Below, in pieces: positions 1-8,931 of a stretch of 64,000 nt of DNA. A model generated the notes under the pieces. It made no database searches. It saw only the letters and a program-made list of their open reading frames with translations, and was not told the origin of the DNA. Position 1 is the stretch's first letter, and every line of letters starts with the position of its first letter. Source of the DNA: Orenia metallireducens (GTDB taxonomy: Bacteria > Bacillota > Halanaerobiia > Halobacteroidales > Halobacteroidaceae); the NCBI RefSeq assembly GCF_003001995.1, contig NZ_PVNB01000013.1:1-64000 (forward strand). Direction: 5' to 3'. A program made the translations under genes and the position numbers.

Positions 1-487
1 GATTTTTGTACTGGGCAGTACTTATCCATTTAATCAGAGGAGTTTTCTTTTTACAACAGGTATTTTATTGAAATATCTAGATGCAACGCTAGTGAGTTTT
101 TATAAAAAACTCTGCTTTATCATAGTTTAGATTTCGCCTAAAAGGCGACCTACCTTTTTTCCATAGATAAAAAAGTAGGCAAAAAATCACTCTAAAAACA
201 GGGAAAACGCTAACACTTATAACTAAAATTTGGGCAATTAAATTAATTACAGTAATTCTATGACAAACTAATTTCTTCTCAATAGACCGCTTACTTTCCC
301 AACGAAACACGCTATACTTATATGAGAAATATTTAATTTATTTTGAATTTCTGAGTTTAAAATAATATTAGATTATGACCAAATACCGCTTGCGTTTCTT
401 TAAAGGCAAGTTCTTAATTTTCAATTAAAAAAGTGTCGCAATATACCCATTAAATCACACTTTAGCCTTGGACAGTAAATTAAAGGT
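1..487. other. Intergenic region with hairpins, no credible gene
   Basis: No convincing coding sequence is seen. A hairpin GAGTTTTT-ATA-AAAAACTC lies at 94-112, and another (CTACcTTTTTT / AAAAAAGTAG) at about 149-178. A 73-codon open frame on the minus strand (89-310) runs through these inverted repeats and has no ribosome-binding site, so it is not called. The right edge carries a dispersed repeat end (427-450). A CRE-like GGGAAAACGCTAAC sits at 201-214 but has no gene to regulate inside the window. Confidence 0.6.
427..450 (+). repeat. Dispersed repeat end (TGTCGCAATA family)
   Basis: The stretch has the core AAGTGTCGCAATATACCCAT, nearly identical to the right end of the inverted-repeat element at 35219-35339, and related to the ends at 13881-13895 and 44350-44369. 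No matching left arm is visible within 120 bp, so this is a solo end or decayed copy. Function is unknown. Confidence 0.5.
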
Positions 488-1570
488 TTATTTATTCAAT
501 ACTTCTTCAGGATTCCAACCATCAAGGATATTTTCAATAGTATACTTCTTGGCTTCTTCAGCAGTTAATTGCTTTCTTGACGGATTGATTACTGCACCTG
601 GTCCACTGTTCTGATATTCATAAAACCTTGCCTCAGTGGCCTTAAAACCTGACATATCTGTCCAGGGTTCAGCCTTGATATGGGCTCCCAGATAAGAGTC
701 TCTAACTACAACATTTGCGATTGCATATTTATCTCCACCTGGATGCCATGGTCTACCTAAGTATACTGTCCCCTCTGGAGCATCACTTAAGAATCTAGAG
801 TTGATAAACAGATATCCATAGGGCTCTTTGATCGGTGTACTGGCAGCACTGACATAGCCATTATTGACAGAAGAACCTCTATCTAAGGAATAGATTTCAC
901 AGTTATTAAAGACTGCCTGAGCAGCACCAAAGATAAAGTCAACATCACCTTCAATATAGCAGTTTTTGAAATATTGTCTGCCTGCATTGGCATATAGGGT
1001 GTCCTGATTACCTATAAATCGAACATTTTCAAAGATCATCTTATCACCTTGACTCTTGATTGCTACTGCTTGCCTCCCATCATCTTCTATACTCGGGTCA
1101 TTAAATGAGTTTTCAAAGGTCAGATTCTTAGCTATGAAATTATCAGCATACAAGAAAGCAGTTGAACTACCTGTAGTTCCATAGGTTCCACCAGCGGGCT
1201 TTGGCTTACTATTGTAATTATCATAGGTCAAGATAGTACCCTCTTTACTCTCCCCTATCATTCTGATAAAAGGCTTGCTACTAGTAATATTAATTACCTC
1301 TTTATAGATACCATCTTTGATAAAAATCTCTACAGGATAGATATTATTTTCTGAAACTGCATCAATTGCAGCTTGCACTGTCTTATAGTCTCCACTATTA
1401 TCCTTAGCAACAACTATTTTTGTTAAAGTTTCCGATGAATCTACATCTAATCTCTCTACCAACTCTACATCACCAACCTCTAATTTTATTCCATTAATAT
1501 CCTTAGAGTTATTCGCTACAACTTTGGCATAAACTCTAACCTGACCATAATAACCTATAGAATTAACCAC
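488..1570 (-). CDS. Pectinesterase (CE8) module, severed from its PL10 partner
   Basis: The ORF encodes a complete CE8 pectin methylesterase domain, which removes methyl groups from homogalacturonan. All signature blocks are present: GIYKEV, FIGNQDTLY (acid/base Asp), VDFIFG (nucleophile Asp) and YLGRPW (substrate Arg). Its first ~45 residues are not CE8 but a second copy of the PL10 C-terminus (VNSIGYYGQVRVYAKVV), as also found between PL10 and CE8 in the fusion at 4862-8581. The frame is open back to a TGA near 1652 but has no ATG there. The assigned GTG at 1570 has no Shine-Dalgarno, and there is no signal peptide. It is therefore probably a stranded module, poorly translated or not secreted. 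Family call is firm; whether it is expressed is doubtful. Confidence 0.8.
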   Translation of the reverse strand: MVNSIGYYGQVRVYAKVVANNSKDINGIKLEVGDVELVERLDVDSSETLTKIVVAKDNSGDYKTVQAAIDAVSENNIYPVEIFIKDGIYKEVINITSSKPFIRMIGESKEGTILTYDNYNSKPKPAGGTYGTTGSSTAFLYADNFIAKNLTFENSFNDPSIEDDGRQAVAIKSQGDKMIFENVRFIGNQDTLYANAGRQYFKNCYIEGDVDFIFGAAQAVFNNCEIYSLDRGSSVNNGYVSAASTPIKEPYGYLFINSRFLSDAPEGTVYLGRPWHPGGDKYAIANVVVRDSYLGAHIKAEPWTDMSGFKATEARFYEYQNSGPGAVINPSRKQLTAEEAKKYTIENILDGWNPEEVLNK

Positions 1571-1867
1571 ATCAAGCAGTGCCTGCGGATAACTGCCAGC
1601 CCAAGAGTAACCATATTGTCCCTCTTCTATTTCCCTTGAATCATGTTTTCAAATTTATCTAAATCTAATTTGTTTAGTAACTTTACATCACCATCTTTTA
1701 ATTTTATACCATTCATATTCTCAGAATTAGTCTTCACAACTTTGGCATAGACTCTACCATTACCATAATAGCCTATAGAATTAACCACATCAAGCAGTGC
1801 CTGTGGATAACTACCAGCCCAAGAATAACCATATTGTCTTTCTTCTTCTATCTTCCTTAAATCATGT
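1426..1867 (-). repeat. Imperfect ~221-bp tandem duplication of the PL10 C-terminal segment
   Basis: Two diverged copies of the segment coding for HD-RKIEE-QYGYSWAG..VVNSIGYYG..RVYAKVV..LD stand head to tail, copy 1 about 1647-1867 and copy 2 about 1426-1646. Both begin with ACATGATT. The offset of 221 bp is not a multiple of three, so copy 2 is read one frame away from copy 1; the PL10 ORF then meets a TAG within copy 2. This arrangement separates the lyase and esterase modules. Confidence 0.8.
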
Positions 1868-4446
1868 CTAATAATTCCATCCATTCCTGAGAAAATAGGT
1901 TTCATAGTCTCAATATCATAAAATCTATACCAGGTATTGCTATTTGGATCTTCATAGAAAAATTTCTTTGCTGGATCATTTCTAATATATTTTACACCTT
2001 CTATTTTAGCTTCCTCAAACCACCTTAAAGCACCGTTGACAGCTCTTTGAATTTCAGGGGTCTGATTAGGTCTATCCATCAAGAATTTGACTATTCCTAC
2101 TGATTCAGATCCTGAAATAGATGTATGCTCAAAGACACGGGCAGGTAATGGTTCATAAGTCTTAGGATCATGCTGAGCACACCATGCTGTCAGCTTTCCA
2201 TCTATCTTGACTTGAGACTTAAGAATATAGTCAACACCTTTCTCCATAGATATACTTATCTTATCAAGGTAATCTTGATCAACTAAATCACTATCAAAAG
2301 GAAACTCATGATTCAAAATATCATCAAACATATTCAAGACATTAATCATCGCATTATCATTGTAAGTGACATAGTTTGAATAATATATTATTTCGTCTGG
2401 ACGAGCCCTTTTTGGATATACCTGCGGGAAACCACCGGTTTCATACTGCATCGTAAATAGGAAATCAAGACCTTTCAAAAAGCTCTTCTTTAACTTAGGT
2501 ATTTTAGTCTCTCTATAAACTTTAGCAATAAATCTCATCTGAGTAATGGTTGCACCATTATCAATTGAACCTAATTCTTCACCATTTGGACCAAATTGTT
2601 CAGTTCTTTCAGCTTTTCCATCCCAGCGTGTCTTATACTTCTCTTCCATATGCTTAGTCCATCCACCATGGTCCATCTGCCATGATACAATATTTAAGGC
2701 AGCTTCTTTAGCCATATCTTTATCCATAATAACTTCTGGAGCTAATTTTTTAGTATTAAGTCTAGCCTCTTGATCTAAATCATCTGCAAGCTTATAAACT
2801 ATAACAGTATTGCCCTCTTTATTTCTACCTACAGCAGCCTCTTTAATTACTAAATAATCTGTTAAATCAGGTTTTAAAGCTTGCCAGTCATTCTTAGGAG
2901 CTACTATTCTAATATCATTTACATCAAACTCTTTAAAAGCTCCATCTAATGTTACTAAAACTATATTAGCAGTTACTGCTTTAGCAGATTTAATAGTAAC
3001 TTCTTCTGCTCTTTTCTCAACTTGCGTCTGAGCAGGCTCTCCTTCTATAAGAAGCCCTTTTCTTGCTAATTCTTCTAACATAAACTTATTAACAATATCA
3101 GAAACTTCCACAACTTGAATTAATTTAGCAAGAGGATCAACGTTCTCTTGAATCATATTTGAAGAAAGGACTCTTAAATGATCTATATTAGCTCCACCAC
3201 TAGCTCCTGTTGCTGTTGCTCTAATTACATTCTTACCTGCTTTAAGCATTACTGTTGTTTTAGTTAGTTGCCAATTATCCCAGGCACCTGTTGGATTAAA
3301 AGCTAAATTAGACTTTATTACATCTCTATTGACCTTAATTTCAGCTGGTCTATTCTCTGCAGAACCATTTCCATATCTGAATTGAAGTGCATATCTGCCA
3401 GTATCTGGAACATCTACAGTCCATTCCAGATATCCTCCTGGCTGATTTGGCTTATAATCTACAAAACCTAGTCCTGTATAACCTACATGCTCAGTAGCTA
3501 CAATAGTTCCAGATGATGATACGACATCTTCTGCTTCAAATAACTCATCAAAAGCATAATAGACTCTTAAATTGTCTATATTAGCTCCACCACTAGATCC
3601 TGTAGCTGTAGCTCTTATGATATTTTTGCCTGCTTTTAAGCTAACTGCTGTTTGGGTTGTTAACCAATTATCCCAAGCACCTGTTGGATTAAAAGCTAAA
3701 TTAGGCTCTACTACATTCCCATTAACCTTAACTTCAGCTGCTCTATTCTCTGCAGAACCATTTCCATATCTAAATTGGAGTGCGTATTCCCCAGAAGCTG
3801 GAACATCTACAGTCCATTCAAGATATCCTCCTGGCTGATTTGGCTTATAATCTACAAAACCTAACCCTGTATATCCTACATGTTCAGTAGCTACAATAGT
3901 TCCAAAACCTTTAGCATCCTCACTCTCTAAAACTTCATCAAAGTAATTAGAATCATAATATAATTTGAGATGATCTATATTTGCACCACCACTAGAGCCT
4001 GTGGCTGTGGCTCTTATGACATTTTCACCTGCTTTTAGATTAGCAACTGTTTTAGTTTGCTCCCAATTGTTCCAAGCTCCCGTTGGGTTAAAGGCTAAAT
4101 TAGGCTCAACTGTATCACCGTTAACCTTAATTTCAGCTGGTCTATTCTCAGAAGCACCACTTGCATAATTAAATTCAAGTACATAATCACCAGCGATTGG
4201 AACATCTACAATCCATTCAATATATCCCCCTGGCTGATTTGGTTTGTAATCGACAAATCCTGTTCCTGTATATCCTACATGCTCAGTAGCTATAATAGCT
4301 GCTGATAATGTTGATGCATCTTCTGCTTCATAAATTTTCGCTCCATCTGTAGTAATAGCTTTAGATTGAGCTTCAACTATAGATACTGGAATTGTGGTCA
4401 AAAGTAAAAAACAGATAATTAATAACAAAATATTTCTTTTTTCCAT
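1627..4446 (-). CDS. Secreted pectate lyase, PL10, with three CBM35/CBM6-like modules
   Basis: The 939-residue protein starts with a signal peptide (ILLLIICFLLLTTIPVSIVEA). Three ~125-residue CBM35/CBM6-like repeats follow (about 36-420), each with YEAED, GYTG.GFVDY, GGY.EW.VD, FNPTGAW..W and GGANIDHL. A linker domain (~430-560) leads to a PL10 pectate lyase (~565-890) with GGW.KHMEE, IDNGATITQM, YNDNAMINV, TAWCAQHDPKTYEP and SGSESVGIVKF. PL10 enzymes cleave polygalacturonate by beta-elimination. The final ~50 residues match the PL10-CE8 junction of the paralogue at 4862-8581, and the ORF ends in the duplicated segment, so a CE8 module has been lost from the chain. The start is set by GAAAGGGTG upstream of ATG. 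Export then attachment to pectin by the CBMs is inferred. Confidence 0.92.
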   Translation of the reverse strand: MEKRNILLLIICFLLLTTIPVSIVEAQSKAITTDGAKIYEAEDASTLSAAIIATEHVGYTGTGFVDYKPNQPGGYIEWIVDVPIAGDYVLEFNYASGASENRPAEIKVNGDTVEPNLAFNPTGAWNNWEQTKTVANLKAGENVIRATATGSSGGANIDHLKLYYDSNYFDEVLESEDAKGFGTIVATEHVGYTGLGFVDYKPNQPGGYLEWTVDVPASGEYALQFRYGNGSAENRAAEVKVNGNVVEPNLAFNPTGAWDNWLTTQTAVSLKAGKNIIRATATGSSGGANIDNLRVYYAFDELFEAEDVVSSSGTIVATEHVGYTGLGFVDYKPNQPGGYLEWTVDVPDTGRYALQFRYGNGSAENRPAEIKVNRDVIKSNLAFNPTGAWDNWQLTKTTVMLKAGKNVIRATATGASGGANIDHLRVLSSNMIQENVDPLAKLIQVVEVSDIVNKFMLEELARKGLLIEGEPAQTQVEKRAEEVTIKSAKAVTANIVLVTLDGAFKEFDVNDIRIVAPKNDWQALKPDLTDYLVIKEAAVGRNKEGNTVIVYKLADDLDQEARLNTKKLAPEVIMDKDMAKEAALNIVSWQMDHGGWTKHMEEKYKTRWDGKAERTEQFGPNGEELGSIDNGATITQMRFIAKVYRETKIPKLKKSFLKGLDFLFTMQYETGGFPQVYPKRARPDEIIYYSNYVTYNDNAMINVLNMFDDILNHEFPFDSDLVDQDYLDKISISMEKGVDYILKSQVKIDGKLTAWCAQHDPKTYEPLPARVFEHTSISGSESVGIVKFLMDRPNQTPEIQRAVNGALRWFEEAKIEGVKYIRNDPAKKFFYEDPNSNTWYRFYDIETMKPIFSGMDGIIRHDLRKIEEERQYGYSWAGSYPQALLDVVNSIGYYGNGRVYAKVVKTNSENMNGIKLKDGDVKLLNKLDLDKFENMIQGK

Positions 4447-4451
4447 CTTTT

Positions 4452-4565
4452 CACCCTTTCAAATTCAAAATCATCAGATAAGCCATATACTTATCTGCTC
4501 TTCAAAAATCAATACAATACTATATCATAGAATTTTTACAGGGTTATCTTCTTATATTAATTATA
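4452..4565 (-). promoter_or_regulatory. -10 box and structured leader that can mask the ribosome-binding site
   Basis: A TATAAT is seen on the minus strand at 4560-4565; no good -35 is evident. Just downstream, 4530-4553 is a 24-nt element identical to 8694-8717 in front of the paralogue. Within it ACCCT and AAATTC can pair with GAATTT and AGGGT at 4453-4466, the latter being the Shine-Dalgarno. A separate hairpin AGATAAG/CTTATCT (4476-4496) lies inside the closed loop. Translational control by an RNA switch or binding protein is inference. Confidence 0.5.
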
Positions 4566-4704
4566 CTAGTGAAATTTTTATTTAATATTTTAAAATCAAA
4601 CAGAACAGATTTATTAATTCAAATCATTCCATTATTCCTTAAGATAATCATTATAAAAGGATATTCATAAATTTTCACAAATCATCTAAAAGATTTTTAT
4701 TCTA

Positions 4705-4734
4705 TATCTAGCTACTAATATTAGTAGCTAGATA
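4705..4734 (-). terminator. Perfect 30-bp palindrome, probable terminator of the PL10-CE8 gene
   Basis: TATCTAGCTACTAAT and its exact reverse complement are fused without a spacer. It lies ~130 bp past the stop codon at 4862. The flanks are AT-rich but no long T-run follows, so it could also be a 3' stabiliser. Confidence 0.5.
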
Positions 4735-4861
4735 ATTTTATAAATCTCTATTATCATCTGTTTTTCAGCTATGTCAATCCCTAGCTAAAAACTCAAACTA
4801 TTTCTTGTTTTATATAGTTGCTCTTATTGTTATATTAAATTTATAACCTTATATTTACATT

Positions 4862-7800
4862 CTATTGATTAGGGTTCCAGCCAGCAAGAACATTCTCAAT
4901 AGTATACTTCTGTGCTTCTTTGGCAGTTAATTGATTTCTGGATGAATTAACTACTGCACCTGGTCCACTATTATTATATTCATAGAATCTTGCATTCTCA
5001 GCTTTAAAGCCTGACATATCTGTCCATGGTCTAGCTTTAATATGAGCTCCAAGATAAGAATCTCTAAAGACAACACTTGCTATTGCATATTTATCGCCAC
5101 CTGGATGCCATGGTCGACCTAAATATACTGTACCATCTGGTGCATTGCTTAGCAGCGTTGAATTTATAAAGAGATATCCATAAGGCTCTTTGATCGATGT
5201 ACTTGCAGCAGTAACATATCCATTATTTGAAGATGAACCTCTATCTAGTGAATAAATCTGGCAATTATCAAATACTGCCTGAGCATCACCAAAGATAAAG
5301 TCAACATCTCCTTCAATATAACAATTATTAAAGTATTGTCTTCCTCCACTAGTATATAAAGTATCTTGGTTACCTATAAAACGAACATTTTCAAAATACA
5401 TCTTGTCACCTTGAGTCTTGACTGCTACTGCTTGAGTTCCTCCACCTGCTACACTTGCTTCATCAAAAGAATTTTCAAAAGTAAGGTTCTTAGCTACAAA
5501 ATTATCTGCATATAAGAAAGCACTTGCACTTCCTGTAGTTCCATAAGTTCCACCAGCAGGTTTCTTTTTCTTATTATAATTATCGTAAGTTAATACAGTA
5601 CCTTCCTTGCTCTCTCCTATCATTCTGATAAAAGGCTTACTACTAGGAATGTTAACTACCTCTTTATAGATACCATCCTTAATAAATATCTCTACTGGAT
5701 AGATATTATTTTCAGGAACTGCATCAATTGCAGCTTGCACTGTCTTATAGTCTCCACTATTATCCTTAGCAACAACTATTTTGGCTATAGCCTCAGCTTT
5801 AGCTAAATCTAATTTCTTTACTAACTCTACCTTGCCATCTTTTAGTTTTGTTACATCCTTATCTTTTGTATCATCATCCATAACTTTAGCATAAACTCTA
5901 CCTCGACCATAATAACCTATAGAATTTACTACATCAAGAAGTGCCTGTGCATAGTCTCCACCCCAAGAATAACCATATTGTCTCTCTTCTTCTACCTTTC
6001 TAAGGTCATGCTTAATTACTCCATCACGCCCTGAGAAAATAGGTTCCATAGTCTTTAAATCATAAAATCTATACCAAGTATTACTATTAGGAACATCATC
6101 ATAGAAGAATATTTTCAGTGGATCATTTCTAACATATTTTACATTTTCAAGTTTAACTTCCTCAAACCATTTTAAAGCACCATTTACAGCTCTTTTAATT
6201 TCAGGGGTCTGATTAGGTCTAGCCATTAGGAATTTAACTATTCCTACTGATTCCTTACCTGAAATAGATGGATGCTCATAAGAACGTGCATATCGTGGTT
6301 CATAAGTCTTAGGATCATGTTGGGCACACCATGCTGTCAGTTTTCCATCTACCTTAATTTGAGACTTAAGGATAAAGTCAACACCCTTTGCTAAAGAGTC
6401 CTCAACCTTAGCAATATTATCTCGATCAAGCAAATCACCATCAAAAGGATATTCTCTACTAGCAATATCATCAAGCAGATTCATTACATTAATCATAGCA
6501 CCATCATTAAATGTAACAAAATTTGAATAGTATATTCTCTGATCAGGTCTACCTCGTCTAGGATATACTTGTGCAAAACCACCAGTAGGATACTGTAATT
6601 TATACAAGAAGTCTAATCCTTTTAAGAAGCTTTTCTTTAATTCAGGCATCTTAGTCTCTCTATAAACCTTAGCAATAAAACGCATTTGAGTAATAGTCGC
6701 ATCATTATCAATTGTACCTAATTCTTCACCGTTTGTACCAAACCAGTGAGAACGTTTAGCTTTTCCATTCCAACGTGTTTTATATTCTTCTTCCATATGT
6801 TTATCCCAGCCACCATGGTCCATCTGCCATGACACAATATCTAAAGCAGCTTTTTTAGCAGCCTCTTTATCCATGGTAACTTGTGGTTCTTTTTTAGTAT
6901 TAAGTCTAGCATTTTCATCTAAATTTTCTGCTAACTGATAAATTATAGCAGTATTACCCTCTTTATTTGTACCTACAGCAGCCTGCTTGATTAATAAGTA
7001 ATCTGTCAAATCAGGATTTAAAGCATCCCAATCATTCTGTGGAGCTGCTATTCTAACATTATTTACATCAAAATCTTTAAAAGCTCCATCTAGTGTTACT
7101 AAAACTAAATTAGCAGACAATGCTTGAGCAGATTTAATAGTAACTGCTTCTGCTTTTTTCTCAACTTGTGCTTGAGAAGACTGTCCATCTACAAAAAGTC
7201 CTTTTCTTGATAATTCATCTAGCACAAGCTTATTAACTATATCAGAAGCTTCTACAACTTCAATTGATTTAGCAAGAGGATCAACATTCTGTTGAATCAT
7301 ATTTGCAGAAAGAATCCTTAAATGGTCTATATTAGCACCACCACTAGATCCTGTTCCTGTTGCTCTAATTACATTCTCACCTTTATTAAGAACTACTGTT
7401 GCTTGAGTTAATTGCCAATTATCCCAAGCTCCTGTGGAATCAAAGGCTAACTCAGGCTCTACTATATCACCATTAACCTTAATTTCAGCTGGTCTGTTTG
7501 CTGAAGCACCATTTCCATATCTGAATTGAAGCATATATTTTCCATCAACTGGAATATCAGCAGTCCACTCCAGATATCCTCCTGGCTGATTTGGCTTATA
7601 ATCTACAAAGCCTGTTCCAGTATATCCTTTATGCTGAGTAGCTACAATAGTTCCAGCAGATGAGGACACATCCTCTGCCTCAAGTAACTCATCAAAAGCA
7701 TAACAGACTCTTAAATGATCTATATTAGCACCACCACTAGCACCTGTTGCTGTTGCTCTAATTACATTCTTACCTGCCTGTAAGTTAACTGTTGTTTCTG

Positions 7801-8581
7801 TTGTTACCCAATTATCCCAAGCTCCTGTTGAATCAAAAGCTAAGTTAGGCTCTACTACATCACCATTAACCTTAATTTCAGCTGGTCTGTTGGCTGAAGC
7901 ACCATTTCCATATCTAAATTGAAGTGTATATTTACCAGCAGCTGGAATATCTACAGTCCATTCCAGATACCCTCCTGGCTGATTTGGCTTGTAATCTACA
8001 AAGCCTGTTCCAGTATAACCTTCATGCTCAGTACCTACAATAGTACCAGATCCTTTAGCCTTCTCAGCCTCTAAAATCTGATCAAAATAATTAGAATTAT
8101 ATTCTAATTTAAGATGATCTATATTAGCACCACCACTAGAACCTGTTGCTGTTGCTCTAATTACATTCTTACCTGCTCTTAAAGTAGTAACTGTTTGAGT
8201 TTGCTTCCAACTATCCCAAGCCCCTGTTGGATTAAAAGCTAAATTAGGCTCTACTACATGACCGTTAACCTTAATTTCAGCTGGTCTATTCTCTGAAGCA
8301 CCACTTGCATATCTAAATTGAAGTTCATACTCTCCAGCCTTTGGAACATCTACAATCCATTCCAGATATCCTCCTGGCTTATTTGGATTGTAATCTACAA
8401 AGCCTAGTCCTGTATACCCTTGATGTTCAGTAGCTACAATAGTTCCAGCTGATGAGGACGCATCTTCTGCTTCATAAATTTTTCCTCCATCCCCAGCAGC
8501 CAAAACCTCAACTGTAAATGCTGAAATCATAATAGAAAGTAACAAACATACAATTAACACCAAACTACTACTTTTTTTCAT
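4862..8581 (-). CDS. Secreted bifunctional pectate lyase (PL10) - pectinesterase (CE8) with three CBM35/CBM6-like modules
   Basis: This 1239-residue protein combines, in order: signal peptide (1-29), CBM35/CBM6-like modules at about 36-160, 168-293 and 299-423, a linker/beta domain (430-565), PL10 pectate lyase (570-900) and CE8 pectinesterase (933-1239). PL10 blocks include GGWDKHMEE, IDNDATITQM, FNDGAMINV and TAWCAQHD. CE8 residues are Asp1073 (NQDTLY), Asp1094 (VDFIFG) and Arg1156 (YLGRPW). De-esterification and beta-elimination in one chain would let it attack methylated pectin at the surface of plant debris. It is a tandem paralogue of 1627-4446, with closely similar CBM arrays and identical leader core. 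Start follows GAAAGGGTG. Domain calls are strong; exact CBM family (35 versus 6) is not settled by eye. Confidence 0.93.
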   Translation of the reverse strand: MKKSSSLVLIVCLLLSIMISAFTVEVLAAGDGGKIYEAEDASSSAGTIVATEHQGYTGLGFVDYNPNKPGGYLEWIVDVPKAGEYELQFRYASGASENRPAEIKVNGHVVEPNLAFNPTGAWDSWKQTQTVTTLRAGKNVIRATATGSSGGANIDHLKLEYNSNYFDQILEAEKAKGSGTIVGTEHEGYTGTGFVDYKPNQPGGYLEWTVDIPAAGKYTLQFRYGNGASANRPAEIKVNGDVVEPNLAFDSTGAWDNWVTTETTVNLQAGKNVIRATATGASGGANIDHLRVCYAFDELLEAEDVSSSAGTIVATQHKGYTGTGFVDYKPNQPGGYLEWTADIPVDGKYMLQFRYGNGASANRPAEIKVNGDIVEPELAFDSTGAWDNWQLTQATVVLNKGENVIRATGTGSSGGANIDHLRILSANMIQQNVDPLAKSIEVVEASDIVNKLVLDELSRKGLFVDGQSSQAQVEKKAEAVTIKSAQALSANLVLVTLDGAFKDFDVNNVRIAAPQNDWDALNPDLTDYLLIKQAAVGTNKEGNTAIIYQLAENLDENARLNTKKEPQVTMDKEAAKKAALDIVSWQMDHGGWDKHMEEEYKTRWNGKAKRSHWFGTNGEELGTIDNDATITQMRFIAKVYRETKMPELKKSFLKGLDFLYKLQYPTGGFAQVYPRRGRPDQRIYYSNFVTFNDGAMINVMNLLDDIASREYPFDGDLLDRDNIAKVEDSLAKGVDFILKSQIKVDGKLTAWCAQHDPKTYEPRYARSYEHPSISGKESVGIVKFLMARPNQTPEIKRAVNGALKWFEEVKLENVKYVRNDPLKIFFYDDVPNSNTWYRFYDLKTMEPIFSGRDGVIKHDLRKVEEERQYGYSWGGDYAQALLDVVNSIGYYGRGRVYAKVMDDDTKDKDVTKLKDGKVELVKKLDLAKAEAIAKIVVAKDNSGDYKTVQAAIDAVPENNIYPVEIFIKDGIYKEVVNIPSSKPFIRMIGESKEGTVLTYDNYNKKKKPAGGTYGTTGSASAFLYADNFVAKNLTFENSFDEASVAGGGTQAVAVKTQGDKMYFENVRFIGNQDTLYTSGGRQYFNNCYIEGDVDFIFGDAQAVFDNCQIYSLDRGSSSNNGYVTAASTSIKEPYGYLFINSTLLSNAPDGTVYLGRPWHPGGDKYAIASVVFRDSYLGAHIKARPWTDMSGFKAENARFYEYNNSGPGAVVNSSRNQLTAKEAQKYTIENVLAGWNPNQ

Positions 8582-8931
8582 ATTTTCACCCTTTCAAATT
8601 CAAATTAATTTGATCAACCTTGAAAATTACTAGATAAGTCATCAACTTAGTTTCAAGAAAAGCAATCTTAATTTAAAGAATGCTATATCATATGAATTTT
8701 TACAGGGTTATCTTCTTATATTGATTATAGATAGTAAGATTCTTATTTGATATTTTAAAATCAAGCAGAAAGTATTCATTAATCCAAACTCTTCTACTAT
8801 GCCTTATGATAATCACCATAATCTACTTTTTTCACACTTTAAAAAGATATAATCAAGATCACAATATTTTACAGCACCAACTCCATTAAGACCTAACTAC
8901 ATATTGACTTCTAGCTAGTAATAAATCTATT
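8582..8931. other. Intergenic region: leader of the PL10-CE8 gene
   Basis: The right-hand side of 4862-8581 is leader and promoter DNA (8582-8729) like that of its paralogue. The remainder (8730-8931) is AT-rich and shows no gene or clear terminator for the polygalacturonase that ends at 8932. Confidence 0.6.
8587..8729 (-). promoter_or_regulatory. -10 box and structured leader, second copy
   Basis: The TATAAT is at 8724-8729, followed by the 24-nt element at 8694-8717, identical to 4530-4553. ACCCT...AAATTC (8694-8708) can pair with GAATTT...AGGGT at 8588-8601, which contains the Shine-Dalgarno. The intervening sequence differs from the paralogue but also forms a hairpin (CTTGAAA/TTTCAAG, 8619-8657). 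Conserved ends with a variable interior suggest a functional RNA fold; this is inference. Confidence 0.5.

Larger units (their letters stand above)
4447..4861. other. Intergenic region: leader of the 1627-4446 lyase and 3' region of the fusion gene
   Basis: The 415 bp hold the promoter and structured leader of the lyase gene (4447-4565, described separately), a 30-bp perfect palindrome (4705-4734) and AT-rich DNA. No further gene is seen. Confidence 0.7.

Noticed and set aside
201-214. CRE-like operator GGGAAAACGCTAAC
   Set aside because: No gene start is close in the window, and the match is asymmetric.
89-310. 73-codon minus-strand ORF
   Set aside because: It runs through inverted repeats, has no ribosome-binding site and has a composition like a translated repeat.
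1627-1660. Programmed -1 frameshift linking the lyase and pectinesterase ORFs
   Set aside because: No slippery heptamer is in the right frame, and the esterase frame has a TGA just before the overlap; the duplication explains the break better.
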